From Tetmemena sp. SeJ-2015 (Eukaryota > Ciliophora > Spirotrichea > Sporadotrichida > Oxytrichidae): a DNA stretch of 64,000 bases. The position numbers and the translations under genes are program-made. How positions within the stretch are numbered: position 1 is the stretch's first letter; each line of letters begins with the position of its first letter. The notes below the pieces were generated by a model. That model was not told the DNA's origin and ran no database searches. It saw only the letters and a program-made list of their open reading frames with translations. Shown piece by piece: positions 1-12,409 of this stretch. The stretch lies in NCBI GenBank assembly GCA_027382625.1, contig JAJKFJ010022400.1, positions 1-64,000 of the forward strand, written 5' to 3'.

Positions 1-311
1 ATCAGAGCAGAAAGAATAACTCAAGAAGGACAAGTAGCATCAAGAATGATAGGAGACATAGATCGAGTCCCAAGACTTAATCGAGAGAGGTAGGAGGGGC
101 ATAGTGAAAAGAAATAGTGCGAAATCAAGATGGTCAATTCAATGGGAGCTACGAGGAGCAAAGTTAGCTAAAGGGAGATTTTTTAGCAAGAGTGATACAT
201 TCCATAAGCATAGTGCAACGAGGATTGCAGCATGCAGAAGCTGACCAATAGAATCAATTGGTATAGATATGTCAAGACGCATTTAGAGAATGGGGCTTCA
301 AGAGAAGAGAT
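1..311. other. open but unassigned left edge
   Basis: Frame 1 of the plus strand is open except for one TGA near 200 if TAA and TAG are read as Gln. The composition is protein-like, but no family is recognised and an open frame of this length is not rare at this base composition. It runs directly into the inverted-repeat element that follows. Confidence 0.2.
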
Positions 312-678
312 TAAGATAAATTAGGGAAGTGAATCAAAAGTTTGCGAAATAAGGTCTTTCTTAAAATAATAAGGCATTTCCTTCTCACTCCGCACATTTT
401 CAAGTTTCAAAGAAAAAGAAGGATGTTAAAATATATCTGCAATTAGAGGAAGTACTATTAATTTTTAATAAAACTTTAGTTAATTAAGATTTCTGATAGA
501 GTAACCAATCTGGCTGAAATAAATTAATTTTAGATATAGTAATTATTAAATAACCATTAATATAAGGTTTTTAAAATATGAATAAATCTATCAATATAAT
601 ACTAATAATTTATTAAATAAAAATGTAATTTTTAATATATTTCTCAAACTTTCAGCTCACTCCACTTATTTATCTTTA
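312..678. mobile_element. MITE-like element, family 1, copy 1
   Basis: The element is bounded by imperfect terminal inverted repeats of about 40 bp. The left end starts AAGATAAATTAGGGAAGTGA near 313. The right end, reverse-complemented, starts AAGATAAATAAGTGGAGTGA near 676. About four bases in five match between the ends. The interior is AT-rich and has no recognisable gene. TA lies at both edges, consistent with a TA target site. Three further copies lie at 20.5, 40.2 and 59.8 kb, and the length (about 365 bp) is close to the other copies. No transposase is seen, so it would be non-autonomous or an internal eliminated sequence. Confidence 0.7.
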
Positions 679-1498
679 TTTTATGAGATATAGCCGAAGA
701 GATTGTGCTCTCTGTTCAGAGTAAATGGCAAACTCTCAAAGATGGATAGTTTAAAATTCAAAATGGAAAAGTGAAAAAACTTTTGACAAAATTTGATGCA
801 ATTTGGAGGTCATTCAATTAAGACCACTTCATTCTAGCCATAATAATTAATCGAGAGCGAGGATTTTGCATTTGCCTTCAAACATTGTAAATAATATAGG
901 GAGGCAGCTGAAGGTGAACAAGCATAGGAACCACAAGCATCAAGTAGGAGGTCTGCCAATTGGTTATAACAACGGAGAGTTTCAGTATATTGCATTCTCT
1001 ACCAAGCTGCAAAGCATGCTAAGTGATAGATTGCGATAAAGGACGAAGATTAAAGCACCATACTAAAAATGAAAAGAATGAGGAGAAGAGCTGATGGAAG
1101 GTGAAAAAGAAAGAATAGATGGAGTGATTTATAAAGCAGAATCATAACGAAGACAGTAAGAAAATAACTATGAAGAATAATTGTAGATAATAAGATGTAA
1201 TTATTAATTTTATAATGCTATCATCTATGATACCTTATCTAAAATGATAGTAAAATAAATTCACTAGAAGCTTATTTAATTTAATTCAACAATCTGTAAA
1301 CTATTAAATTACTATATAATTTACTATAGTAAAGATTTAAAGAAAAGGAGAAGGAAATATTTTCTCGAAATCATATTCACAAGAATTCTAAGCATGCTCC
1401 TCTTACAAAAAAAATTATTTATAAATACTTTTAATATACTATTCATCTTAAAAATCCTAATATTCCTCATTACTTAATTTTTATGAAGAATGAAATAT
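679..1498. other. AT-rich stretch, one short coding-like island
   Basis: A plus-strand stretch at about 906-1069 reads as an open, basic, protein-like segment (VNKHRNHKHQVGGLPIGYNN early in it) with TAA/TAG as Gln. It has no recognisable family and no defined ends. Nothing else is supported in this interval. Confidence 0.25.
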
Positions 1499-1779
1499 AG
1501 CTGAGAATTAATAAAAAAGAATATTAAAATTAGATATTAAATAAAAATGAAATAAATCAGCTGCAGATGAATGGTATCCAATTTAAATAGTTATTAAACC
1601 ATTAGATTCAGTATAAAAATTCTAATAACTTTTTATAATTGAAACTTTTGTGTGGGAGAGTTAAAAGCTACACAACTTTAATAAAATCTAAATGAACGAT
1701 GATAAATAGTGTGAGTGATATCTCGCTGTTAAGAAGTGATGAAGCAATTATATAATAAGAAACTAATATTAAGTTTTAC
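1499..1779 (+). repeat. dispersed repeat R, copy A
   Basis: This block of about 280 bp aligns along its whole length with 17256-17551 (plus) and 55252-55548 (minus). All three start with AGCTGAGAATT, share AACTTTTTAT followed by a TTTTG(T/C)G(T/G)GGGA-like stretch in the middle, and end in an ATATTAA(G/T)TTTT-like stretch. Identity is moderate with scattered substitutions and small indels, so the copies are old. No inverted termini were found. Confidence 0.7.
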
Positions 1780-1880
1780 AAGAAAACAAATTATCTTCAG
1801 ATGAATGGGTAAATTTCTGATTATAAATATAACAAAGTTACAGATCAAAATGGATAATTATAAAAAATAACATATTTTAA

Positions 1881-2223
1881 TTAATATTATCCGTTCAGCC
1901 CCGATTTTTGACTACTGGCTAGGAAGCTAGCTTGCCCAGTAAGTAGCCACTGTTTTTCGTCTTTATACTGAATTTTAGAGAAGTGGCTTCAAATCCATCC
2001 ATAATTGGCATGTTGAAGTCCATAAATAACCCTATAATTGTGGGATTTAATAAAGTAAAATTACAATTTTTTTGACATTTTTCTAGCAATACTCTGCGGA
2101 CAAGAAGCGCTTACAGTACCAAGTTTTAACCCAGATGGTAAGTGCTTCGTCCTAGTTCGTCCAGGTCTTACAGAAGGAGACTGAAAAGTTTTTGAAAAAT
2201 CGGGGCTGAAGGGATAATATTAA
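1881..2223. mobile_element. MITE-like element, family 2
   Basis: The interval is bounded by a near-perfect inverted repeat of about 28 bp. The left end carries TTATCCGTTCAGCCCCGATT and the right end is its reverse complement with one change (TTATCCCTTCAG...). Each terminus is preceded by TTAATA, which gives a TA or TTAA target-site duplication. The 343-bp interior has no ORF of note. The GC-rich terminal motif stands out from the AT-rich surroundings. No second copy was noticed. Confidence 0.75.
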
Positions 2224-2385
2224 TATAATAATGAATATATTAATTAAAATTAATAAATTAATTAATGGTAATTCGGCTCCAGCTCATCCTACTGATTATC
2301 TTTATTCTATGTAGTCGACCTTCACAACATTCTCAACCACATCCTTCCATCCCAATTACCCCTTCATCTTAAACTAGGGGGGAAA

Positions 2386-3842
2386 ATGCACCAAACTGCT
2401 CAACCACCTCCACCTCCTCCTCCTCCTTCCCCATCCTTTTTCTTTTCTTTCCCTCGTCCCCCTTTTCCCCCTTTCCCCTTTATCCCAAAATTTTCCCTAA
2501 ATTCAAATTTCTCCCAACCCCCCTCCTTCCTCCTCATCTGTATTCTGCTTGGTCTAATTGCACCATCTGCTCAACCACCTCCACCTCCTCCTCATCTGTA
2601 TTCTGCGTGCTCGACCTGCACCATCTGCTTCAACCACCTCCACCTACTCCCTTCCCCATCCCGTTTTTTCTGTGTGGTGGGCCCCGCACCCTCTGCTCAA
2701 CCACCCCCTCTCCTCCTATTGTATTCGTTTTGGGGCTAAATTTCACCATCTGTCAACCCCCTCTAAACCCCCTCCCCCATCTGTATTCTGCGGGGCTCGA
2801 TGCACCCTCTGCTCAACCCCCTCCCCCTCCCCATCCTTTATCTGGGAAACCCGTGTGGTCAATTTCACCCTCTGCTCCCAAAACCCCCTCATCCCCTTAC
2901 TGTATTTTGTTGCTACCTGCACCATCTCTCAACCCCTTCCTCCCCCATCCCTTTTCTGTATTTGCGTGGTCGACCCCGCACCCTCCCGCTCCCCCCCTCC
3001 AAACCCCCCCCCCCCCCCATTTTCCTCCTTTTTCTCCTCGCAACCAAATGCTCAAACCCCCTTCTCCTCCTCATCTGTATTCTGTGTGCCCCGACCCCCG
3101 CAAAAAAATTTCCCCAACCCCCCCCACCTACTCATCCTTATTGTATTCTTGTGTGCTCGCCTGACCATCTGCTCAAAAACCCCCTCCACCCACTCATCCC
3201 CCCCCCATCTGTATTCCCCGTGTGGTCCCCTGCCACCCCCCCCGCTTAACCACCTCCTCCCCCTTTCCCCATCTGGAAATTTTGCCCTGGGGCTTTAATT
3301 TGCACCCCAATGCTCAACCACTTCTCCCCCCTCATCTGTATTCCCGTGTGGAGAAACCCGCACTATCGCCAACCACCTTTCCCCCTTACTTTTAAAATTC
3401 CCTTTTGCTCGACCTGACCCTGCCTTTAACCACTTCTTTCCCCCTCCTCAAACTGTATTTGCGTGGTCTAATTGCACCATCTGCTCAAAACCCCCTCCAC
3501 CCACTCCCCCTCATCCCGTATTCTGTGTGGTCGACCCGCACCCTCCCCGCTCAACCCCCTTCCTCTTTCATCTGTATTCTGGTTTTCAATTTCCCCCATC
3601 TGCTCAACCCCCCCCCCCCTCCCCCTCATCTGTATTTTGGGTTGGGTCAAACCCCCACCCGCTCAACCCCCCCCCCCCCCTCCTTCTCCTTCCTCATCCC
3701 GTATACTGTGTGCTCCCACCCGCACCCCTGCTCAACCCCCCCCCCCCCCACCTATCATCCCCCATCTGTATTCCCCCGTGTGGCGACCTGCACCCTCTGC
3801 CCCAAAAACCCAACCCCCCCCTTCTGCCCCACACCCCCTTAA
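2386..3842. repeat. C-rich minisatellite, about 60-bp unit
   Basis: About 18-22 diverged tandem copies of a unit of 58-68 bp. A typical unit contains CTCAACCACCTCCACC, a CTCATCTGTATTCTGCGTGG core, and TCGACCTGCACCATCTG. The hallmark TGTATT recurs at about 2539, 2597, 2901, 2957, 3073, 3140, 3209, 3338, 3451, 3571, 3629 and 3766. Later copies are swollen by runs of C. Proline-rich reading frames here follow from the repeat and are not evidence of a gene. The C-run heterogeneity also looks like long-read consensus error. Confidence 0.85.
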
Positions 3843-6800
3843 AGAACATCAGATCAAAAAAATGTTTAGTTATTTTATGTTCCCTTTATCCCTTTCTTAT
3901 TTTTTATTAGAAATCCCCTATTTATCCCCCTTATTTTGCTTGAATTTTTCCCACGAATTATTAAAACGCAGTAGTAGTTTCCCCCCCAATTCCCCCTTTG
4001 GCAACCATGTTTTAATGCGCGTCACCAAAGGCTTAAAAATAGTGTACTAATTTATTGGGAATCGATTAACTGCTACTAATTAATTTTGCAGCAACTTTAG
4101 ATGAAAAAGTTTTAAGAAATTAATTAATTTTTAATGGAGCCAACATAAAAAAGGAGCTCCTCTCACAACTTGCACCTGACCCCGTTATTCTCTAGCCTAT
4201 CTATTTCAGCTTGTCATCCATGATCTCACTTTTAAATAGTAAGACTTTAGTTTCTTGGCTAGAAAATAATAATATTTGATTTTAAATAGAACAACGAGTA
4301 CCGAGCAAATGGTGGAAAATTGAATTTTAAAAGGTTTAAGAGTGGGAAGCGCAAGAGTTGGCAACGGGTTTCCAAAGAAAGGAAGACCTCTAAGGTACTC
4401 ACTTAGCAAGGTAAGAAGCTTCATAGGGGAGTAACAAAAATTTTATTGGTTTTTCCCTTCCCGAAATGTATGGAACAAAGATTCTTTCCCTCAAAGAAAT
4501 TTTTGTGATAAAGAAAGCCCTCAAAACAATCGATGTCAACATGATGGGACCCCCAAACTACCCTGAGATCTCAGTCATAATATGTTGACGGGATAAGTCC
4601 GGAAAGGTTCTCTTTCCTTCCTAAAAGGAAAACTCTCAAAAAGTTCAGAAGTTTTTTTGGCCCGGAAGAATTCTAATAGAGGAGAAGACCCAAAAAAGCA
4701 AGGAATAGTTTCAGCGACGAAGGGTTTGAGAGCTTCAGAGTATCCCTACTTCTCTATAAGTTTTAGAGTTAACTGTGTAGAAAACCGGGGATGGCATCAC
4801 TTAATAAAGGGAGAGGAAAAGGTATCGAGCAGGAAGAAAATAAAAGCATCAGGTGAGAAAGCGTCTATCACTATAAAAATTTTGGGACGAGAGATGGAAT
4901 AGATGGGAGCGGTTGAAGATGAGGAAAGCGGGTCCACTCCCCAACAGAAGAGAAAAGGAACCTGAATCCCTTTTTCCCCAGATAAGCAAAAGTGACTTAA
5001 GTCAGCTTTAAAGTTAAGTTTAAATTTTTTAAAATTTCCTCTCCTTATCTCGCAATAACTTGTCTTCTCTTCTTTTTTCAATTTTTCCATAAATCCTCTG
5101 TATGATAGTTAATCATGCTCAAGTATAGAGAGCACTTCTTTTAGTGTCCCCTTACTAAGTTCAGCGTAAAAATCAATGCTTGAACTCTGGCGAGAAAGGA
5201 ACATTTAAAAAAGGAGTGATGTTCAATCAGCGAGCCTTCTTCGCTTCCTTTGTTTGTGTACGCTGAGATTTTAACGAGAGAAAGATCCACCGTCGTGATC
5301 TTCTCTCTGAGCTTCTTAAGGAAAGAACATACTGCTCTCGCTTGAAAAGCGAGGATGAAGGACATAAGTTTTAAGCCTGAGTCTTGTGATTTTGCAAGTA
5401 ACGCCCTTTTAGTTTTATTTACTTTCTACCGAAACTTCTATTTATCATGCATCTTGTACCAACTCTTCTTCATGAAGGTGTTGTGTGGAACACAGCTTCG
5501 TAGACATACAACTTCACGCTTTTCCCTCTCACACCTGAGCAGCTAGTCGTAAATATATTTCAGATTATTATATAAAATGGCTTAGTGAAGTCTATAACGC
5601 GCTTCACTCGATTCACAGTTTTGTACGTTATGCCTTTCAAACGATAGATGTTTGCTACAGTCTACGGAGAGATCTTGAGATAAGGAAACTATCTATGGAA
5701 GATCTTCGGCGCCTACTCCAAACTGAAGTGCGCTTACTGGCGAAGAGTTTGAGGATCAATCAAATAATTGATGTGCACGAAACTTAGAAGTGCGATGAGG
5801 AACCAACTTGCATTTCCTAATTTTTCTCATCTGCAAAGCAACTTTCAAATGCGAGAGTATAGTGCGCGCTGGCCTCTAAACTTTTTTGCGATGGAGTTGA
5901 TGTTGAAAAACTGGCTATTACTATGATAAGGGTGACTACATCCCATCCCTTAGAGTAAAATGAATGAGATAGATTGTAGTTATTTTGAGTAATTCGCGTT
6001 TGACTCGCATGATTATAATATTAAAAAGAAATTAAATTATACACAAATTATTTTCCTTCTTAATCATAAATAGGGGTTTGACCAAGTTAAATTTGAGGTT
6101 AATCTCAAGAAATTTACTTTTTTTTTTGAAGATCTTCTATGTTTGGAGCAATCTTTAAAATAAATAACTTAACTTTTTAATTTAAGATTAAAATACAACT
6201 CTGAAATAATGATTTTTATAATCTCTATTTAATAATTCTTAAAAGCTCTTATCATTATTTAGTTCAAATATTCTTGCAAGGAAAAAATTCTGTGTCTAAT
6301 TTCAATATGCAAGACTGGAAAAGTATTAAACTAAACATTTTTTAAGAGGTATTATTTGGAAAATTTATGATCCATTCAAATTTCCAATAAAAAACCATGC
6401 AATGCGCATTTTTAAGATATATGAAACTTTAGAAATTCGAGAAGATAGAAATAAAGCTTACTCATATTTGAGAGTTATTTGTTTAAAATTAAGATAAGTT
6501 CACTAAAGAATGGACATGTTTTCTTATCTTAAAAAGAGCTCTACTTTGAAGGATTTATTTAGCATTCAATTATCGTGCTTTAGACCTCTAAAATTCTTTG
6601 AGAAACTAATTTTTCTTAATGCCATAGAAAGTTAAAAAAATCATAATTTTGCCTATCTTTTTCTTATTCATTTGTTCAGGAAAAATCTTTAAAGACTAAG
6701 CTTAATGCTCTTGCAACTTTCAGTTCTTCTACAATAAAGGCAGCCTTACCAGTATTGCTAAGTTAACGCTTGTTAGATAAAGGAGGACAAAAAAAAATTA

Positions 6801-8055
6801 TTCTCACTGCTTTAAGTTTACAGTCTCTTGATTGTGAGTCCTTAATTTAATTAGTGGAAGGATTACGGGGGATCAACTAAGTTTAATAGAACTGAATGGA
6901 TGATTTTAATGCACCCTCAAATTGAGATGCAAAGAGGATATATCACATTACTAAGCCAAAATAGATCATTTATTTATTTTACCAATAAGTTGTTACTCTT
7001 GCCATTCAAGATTTGCATTAAAACATTCTTTAAATTAAAATTCAAAAGAAAGTAATTTTCCGCTTAAGTAGTTATACCAATTTAGTTGCAGAGTATCTCT
7101 GGGCCTTACTTTAGTGCAGGTTTTATGCTTATCAAAAGAGGAATATCTTAAAAGCTTAGAGGACTAGATTATTCGAGGAAGTAAGAAGTTTTAGCTCAAA
7201 ATGCAATCTACTCATTCTTAAAGTTTAAACTTAATAGAAGGGGAGTCTTAAAATTTCTAGTATGATAAACTTAAACAGCAAATGAAGTTTTAAAGAGATA
7301 ATTAATTAAAATGAATTCAAGTGCTGATCAAGTCAACCGAGTCTATGGTATGCTCGATAGAGCATTGATTAGTGCTCAAATGCAAAGCAAACATTGTAGC
7401 TAGCTTATTTTATCTAACCTTGTTTACCGCAGAGCCGGAAGTCTTCATGTCTCGCCAATCATAATTACCTAGGTCTCAATCAGACTGTTATGGGATGTGA
7501 AAGAAGTTTAACAGGGTGATTTAAATTAAATTCTAAATTAAAATAGTCTTGATCGAGAATAAGCTAAGATTAGCTTTAAGCTTGGATATTATAAAATTAG
7601 TTATTTTTATAATTTGATTTATAATTTCAAATACAAACATAATTTAACATAAGCGGGTAGCAGCGAGGGTGTTTAATGGAAAGTAATAGATAACAGTCAT
7701 CAGCTTTATTTGAGAGAATTTCATTACAGTAATTTAGATCGGCGCTTTGGATAAGAATGGAGAAATCTTATGCTTCATCTTTATTACAGACCATCATCAT
7801 ACTAAATTATAGGAAGTGATTTTCGTTAATTAAGGAAATGTAATATCTTATATCGTGAAATGCATCTTAGCATACATTCAGGGTAGGAGTGGACTTTATA
7901 GCGAGTAGTTAGATAAAGTAGCTTTTCATTCTTGCTTCATCACTGACAAGAATAATTAAGTTTGGTTCGCAGAGTAGCTAACCGAAGTCAGTACTTAATC
8001 AGGTAGCCAAACAGAGCAGCTTGGATTGGGAGCTTTTGGGGATTTAAAGTTCATT
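3843..8055. other. AT-rich, no gene recognised
   Basis: Mostly AT-rich sequence with short open frames on both strands and no recognisable protein family, RNA gene or repeated element. Several short standard-code frames at 4.2-5.5 kb overlap each other on both strands and none shows conserved motifs. Confidence 0.4.
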
Positions 8056-8057
8056 CA

Positions 8058-8515
8058 TGAAAAGGAATCTCCATGAGCGTGAGGAGCAGAAAGAATTCTG
8101 TTAAGAAAGTTAGCAAGTGCCCGAGGTTGTTCCAGCCGTGGGAGTCTTAGAGTGAAGGAGGCACAGTCTTTCTAATTGTAGCGATAGCAGGCATAGACTT
8201 GAAGTGCACATTTGAGATTTAAACCTTTATGCATTCCTCGAGCAAGCTTCACTTGGGAGGCAACCAAGCGTTGAATAAAGACTCGTCGATGTAGAAAGGT
8301 AACGGGCTCGAATTTCCATCGGTTCACGCGCTTGGTGTAATCATGCTGGCTTTACAGTGCCTCTTTCTCTTCTTTGTGCAAATACTCATAGTATTTAACA
8401 CCATTACGTCACCAAAAAATCGAATCTTTAAGATCGAGAGCAGCAGTATACCATAGAGGTAGAGGAGGTAGTGATAACAGTGCTCCAAGTTTAGAAGTGC
8501 TATTTCCTTCAACAC
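8058..8515 (-). CDS. hypothetical protein with one in-frame TGA
   Basis: On the minus strand, with TAA/TAG as Gln, one frame stays open for about 150 codons except a TGA at 8409-8411 (minus-strand TGA inside IFW-TGA-RNG). After it comes a dense, basic, soluble-looking stretch including KYYEYLHKEEKEAL, RWKFEPVTFLHRRVF and CALQVYACYRYNQKDC. The reading continues past the TGA without a change of frame, which favours TGA as a sense codon (Trp would fit W-W-R) over a stop. I do not recognise the family. The N-terminus is not defined and may lie upstream of 8515. Confidence 0.5.
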
Positions 8516-9004
8516 CTTGATGGATCAGACTCTGTGTTCGAGAACAGGAAGCTGCAGCTGACTTCTATTTCTCTTTTGCTCTAGTTGCCAGAACCTTTAA
8601 ATTATTTTTGAGCGAGTGTTGAGCAATCATATTTACTGAGCTTGTTGGAGTTCTGAAGCACAAGGATAGGTCATCATGAAATTCTTGAGCGAGGAGAGAT
8701 ATTAAAGTTTTAGATATATTGTAAAACGCCATTACAAGTAAAATATTATCACTCGCACTAAACTTAAATGATTGCGCTTTCTTGATATCCTTTTAATTTA
8801 GCTGAGGGAGTAGTTTCTCTAAGTTGAGCATGGGATTTATGTACTGTTGTGCAGTAACTGGACGAGGAGTGAGATAGGGCAAGAATATTATAATTTCTTC
8901 TCTTGATGGTCCTATTAAGATTATAAATTGTTTATATTTTCATTCACCCTAATTAATGATAATCGGCTGGAAAATAAGTCTACATATATATCTGCCTGTC
9001 TTAG

Positions 9005-10480
9005 CTTTTTGAAATTTGCAGTCTTCGCTTCCTCTACTGCTTCTTGAGCTTCCCCTGACTCAGCAGGCTCCAGCAGAGATTCTTCTTGTTATTCTAAATA
9101 CAGACTCTCTCCCTAAGACTCAACTTTCAAGCTCAATTAGGATGGGAGTAGTCATATCCTTTTCCTGCTTTCTAATTTAATAAAATATTTATTTACTATA
9201 TATATATTTAATTAATTATAATTATTTAAATATATAAGTTGCTGCTTCTATATGTTCTTAGTTGGCTCAAACTGAGCCTCAGCAACATCACTATAGCAGA
9301 TACAAAAGTTATCTCAACAACTATAAACACTGAGTAGGTCTCAGTAGCTTCCTCAGACTGTTTAAGCTGAAGTCTCTCCTTATTGGCCTCCTCCACAGCT
9401 ACCTTTCTGCTTCAATCATCCCTCCTGCCTCAATAACCAGTTAGTTCTTCTTGATGAATCAACTTCTGTTGGAAAAAATTGAATCCTTACCATTTACAGT
9501 AGACTGCCTAGGTTTCTCTCACAAATAGCAGCTGCTGTATTAATTAGCTCTTTATCTGATTAAAAGAATAAGTTTTAAATTAATGAGCAACTTTAATTTG
9601 CCCCAGCAATCCTTTTCTCCTCCATTTGCTTAACCGTAGTAGTCGTTGTTTGAACTAGTTTTATCTGATTCTCCCTGATCTTACTCTCAATGTCAGCCAT
9701 TAAATTGCTATAGCCCATTCTTTTAAACTGCCTTAAAAAGAATAAACTTTACCTTTGCCTTACTATCTCATCTGTTGTGGCTCCTATTACACAGTCTGCA
9801 GCAAGTCAAAGGACCAGTGGCCATAGCCTTCTAAGCTACAGTAGAGTCAAGTCACAGCTACCTAGATATTTATTATTTTACTGAAAATTAAGCTATAAGA
9901 TTAAATGAGCTGTTGGAGCGCAGCCTTCCTCTCCTCCTAGATTGCAGCTGTAGTCTCTTGCCTCATTAAGTAATGTTTAATTGATTCAAGTATGCTAGAG
10001 TGGCTACTGCTGGTGCTGATGCTGAAATCAATATACCCTTCCTTGCTCTTTTTTACTAAATAACAAAATTAAACTGAGAAATCGCCTGTCTATTTTACCA
10101 TCAGCAACGCGTTTTAAATTGGGTAAACTTCTTCTGCGCTCTTTGATTATCTTCATCTCTTATTTATACTCGTATAGCATTTATTGATAAAGGAAATAAC
10201 TTATGGATGAAGAATAGAGAAACAGATTCAGACTTAGTTCCTCAGAATGTTGGATAGCGCTGTTGTGAAGACTCCTTAGTTCTGAGACTTCTTAATGGGC
10301 CTATCAAAATGCTTTAAGAGCCTAGCCTCTTACATCTCCCTTAGCTGCTCCAATTTTATCTGCCAAAGACAATTCAATCTTTACCTTTAAGCTGTTGCCA
10401 CCCAATCATTTTCTTTCTCTTACAAAAATACTTACCTCCTTTTATAACTAGTTATTTTAAAACTATAGCAACTCTTCCTC
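9005..10480 (-). CDS. coiled-coil protein with 25-nt introns
   Basis: The minus strand reads as an Ala/Glu/Gln-rich coiled-coil protein, with segments such as QETTAAIQEERKAALQQLIQ, AVEEANKERLQLKQSEEA and EAQEAVEEAKTANFKKL. TAA and TAG occur in frame as Gln. At least three GT...AG segments of exactly 25 nt interrupt it, and removing those at 10074-10098 and 10360-10384 restores the frame (RVAD-VQFCYLVKKSKEGY; WQQLK-DKIGAAKGDV). One-base frame changes remain between some blocks. The length and composition would suit a cytoskeletal or ciliary protein, but that is inference; no specific family is recognised. Both ends are undefined. Confidence 0.6.
9466..9490 (-). other. candidate 25-nt intron
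   Basis: On the minus strand this is GTAAGG...CCAACAG, 25 nt. Splicing joins LLQM to KLIHQEELTG, giving a coiled-coil-like reading. The unspliced frame is also open, so the support is moderate. Confidence 0.5.
9728..9752 (-). other. candidate 25-nt intron
   Basis: On the minus strand this is GTAAAG...AAGGCAG, again 25 nt, followed by a block containing NLMADIESKIRENQIKLVQ. The phase of the upstream exon is unclear because of a nearby frame change, so this is weaker than the introns at 10.07 and 10.36 kb. Confidence 0.4.
10074..10098 (-). other. 25-nt intron
   Basis: On the minus strand this reads GTAAAATAG...TTTCTCAG, 25 nt. Removing it joins KRVAD to VQFCYLVKKSKEGYIDFS. The frame then runs on for about 65 codons through QETTAAIQEERKAALQQL with no TGA. 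Unspliced, the frame is lost, so the exact excision is well supported. Confidence 0.75.
10360..10384 (-). other. 25-nt intron
   Basis: On the minus strand this reads GTAAAGATTG...TTTGGCAG, 25 nt. Splicing gives WQQLK-DKIGAAKGDVRGQALK. Unspliced, a TGA follows within three codons. Confidence 0.7.
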
Positions 10481-12405
10481 TTCTGCTTTTCTTTTTTTGA
10501 AGTATAATTTAGTTTGTAAGTTTGATGTTAGCTTAACGTTTGCTAATTATTTTGTCTATTTCTTAGTCTCGCCATTGTTTATGAGATAGCCTGAGTGGCC
10601 CTGTGATGAGTGAGAGGGCTGGGAGAGAGACTGCTGTAGAGACTCAGTTTCACCTTGTAAACGTAATCTAGATGCTTTACTTTATGAGACATCTTCAAAA
10701 ATAAATTCACACTTTATACCTCTGATATCGGAGTAGACTGTATGAAGTCTGCAACCTCATGAGTAAATCTTCCACACCTACAGCTGAGATGAGCATACGC
10801 TTTACTTATTACCTCGTGAGTCCGTGGATATCGCATGACTTCTTCCCACTTCCTCAAATTTCAAGTCTGTAAAGACACTGAAGCAATGATTTACTAATCT
10901 AAAACATATTCTTTAATTACTTACATTTAAATAATTGAAAAGAAGCAGCAATTCTTTAGCAGTAAGTTAGCAATATTACTATGTGAATATTAATTCTTGA
11001 AAAGATGATGGCTAGTATTTAAGCAATAGCTGCTAGGATCTAATGAAATGTAGAAGTTAGCAGAGGTCCTCTTAAATTAACTACTGAGTTTTGGTAGATG
11101 TCATATTCGAGGCTTGAAACCTCTGAAGGCCAAAATATTCAGCTACCCTGTGACAGTGTTGAATATTGATGATGGTTTTGAAATGAGACGAGATCAAGTT
11201 CAAAAGAAGTAGTGTTTAAAACATAATTATAATGCTATATTGATGTGAAAATATAATAATTTAAAATGCTTGTAGGATCCTTCTCAGTTACCCATATTTA
11301 TGGGCATGTGTCTTACCTGCTAGACTCACCACACCTTTACTCATACTTTAGAGAAACAGAAGACTCAGAATGAGAAAGCCACTTGCTTTGAGATGTGTGA
11401 GGTCGAGAGGGATTCAAAATACTTTAAATGATAATAAGCATATCATAGAGTAAATATATTAATCCTTTCTCTTTTTCTTATATTTATTAAGAGTATCAAG
11501 CATTTCACAATGAACTAAAAACTGATAGTTTAAAATTTGTAAGTTTAAGTAGCATAATATATCCAAATGTTGCAAATCTTTAATAAAGAGAGGAGTAAAT
11601 TACTTCGCCTTTATAATTTAAAGTAATTGCCTTAGTATTGTCTTATTGGAGTCATGCTTGATTTTCAAGCACTCTCTCAAGTCTAAATGTAGTTTACTTA
11701 GCAAGAAGAAGAAAATAATAAACCCTTTAATTTTTGAGAGATAACTCGAATAAATCTTATAAATGAGGAAATTCATAGTGGTTTTTAATTAAGGAAAAGT
11801 TGATTGCTAGATTAATCAATTACTCTATTTAAAGCAATAAGAATGTCTTAAGTACATTACAATTCTATCTGAAAAGTAAGCTATAGAAGTATAAAGCTAA
11901 TTTAGATTATGAATGAAACTTAAATTTTTTAAGCTTCGCTTGGTATCTTATATTATTTTACCTTACTTCAATAATTTAGGAATGATTATTCTAAATTAAT
12001 TCCTGCTGCTTTAAATGTTCGCATACATGATAAAAGTGAATGCTCCTTTGAAACTCACTTTCGCAAAAAAGATTTGAATAACAGCTTATTCCTTTTTTGA
12101 CATTTTAATTTCATTTTTGCTTATGGTCTTTTATATTTACTTTTGTATTTCTAACTCTTCATCTTGCTTTTCTATCTTTGATTTTGGCAATCGAAAATAG
12201 CATGGCTTCAACTCAGCTACTTCAAACACCTAGCATCCTCCCCCTTCAATTTTCACTTAATTTTCGTCCCTCTTTTTTAATCAAAATCCTCTAACTACTC
12301 CCTTTCCTTCTTCTACTCTTTAATCTTTTACTATAATATGATACTGAATTTTCTTGATCTGATTCCAATCTGCCATCCTCATTATCTCTCCTTTTCTATG
12401 TTTGA
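10481..12405. other. AT-rich, no gene recognised
   Basis: No conserved domain, RNA gene or repeat copy was seen. Parts could be upstream exons of the coiled-coil gene, but no frame is convincing. Confidence 0.35.
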
Positions 12406-12409
12406 AGAT

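Noticed and set aside
2386..3842. Proline-rich proteins of 117-246 codons on the plus strand
   Set aside because: All are translations of the C-rich tandem repeat in different frames. There is no family similarity and frames change with C-run length.
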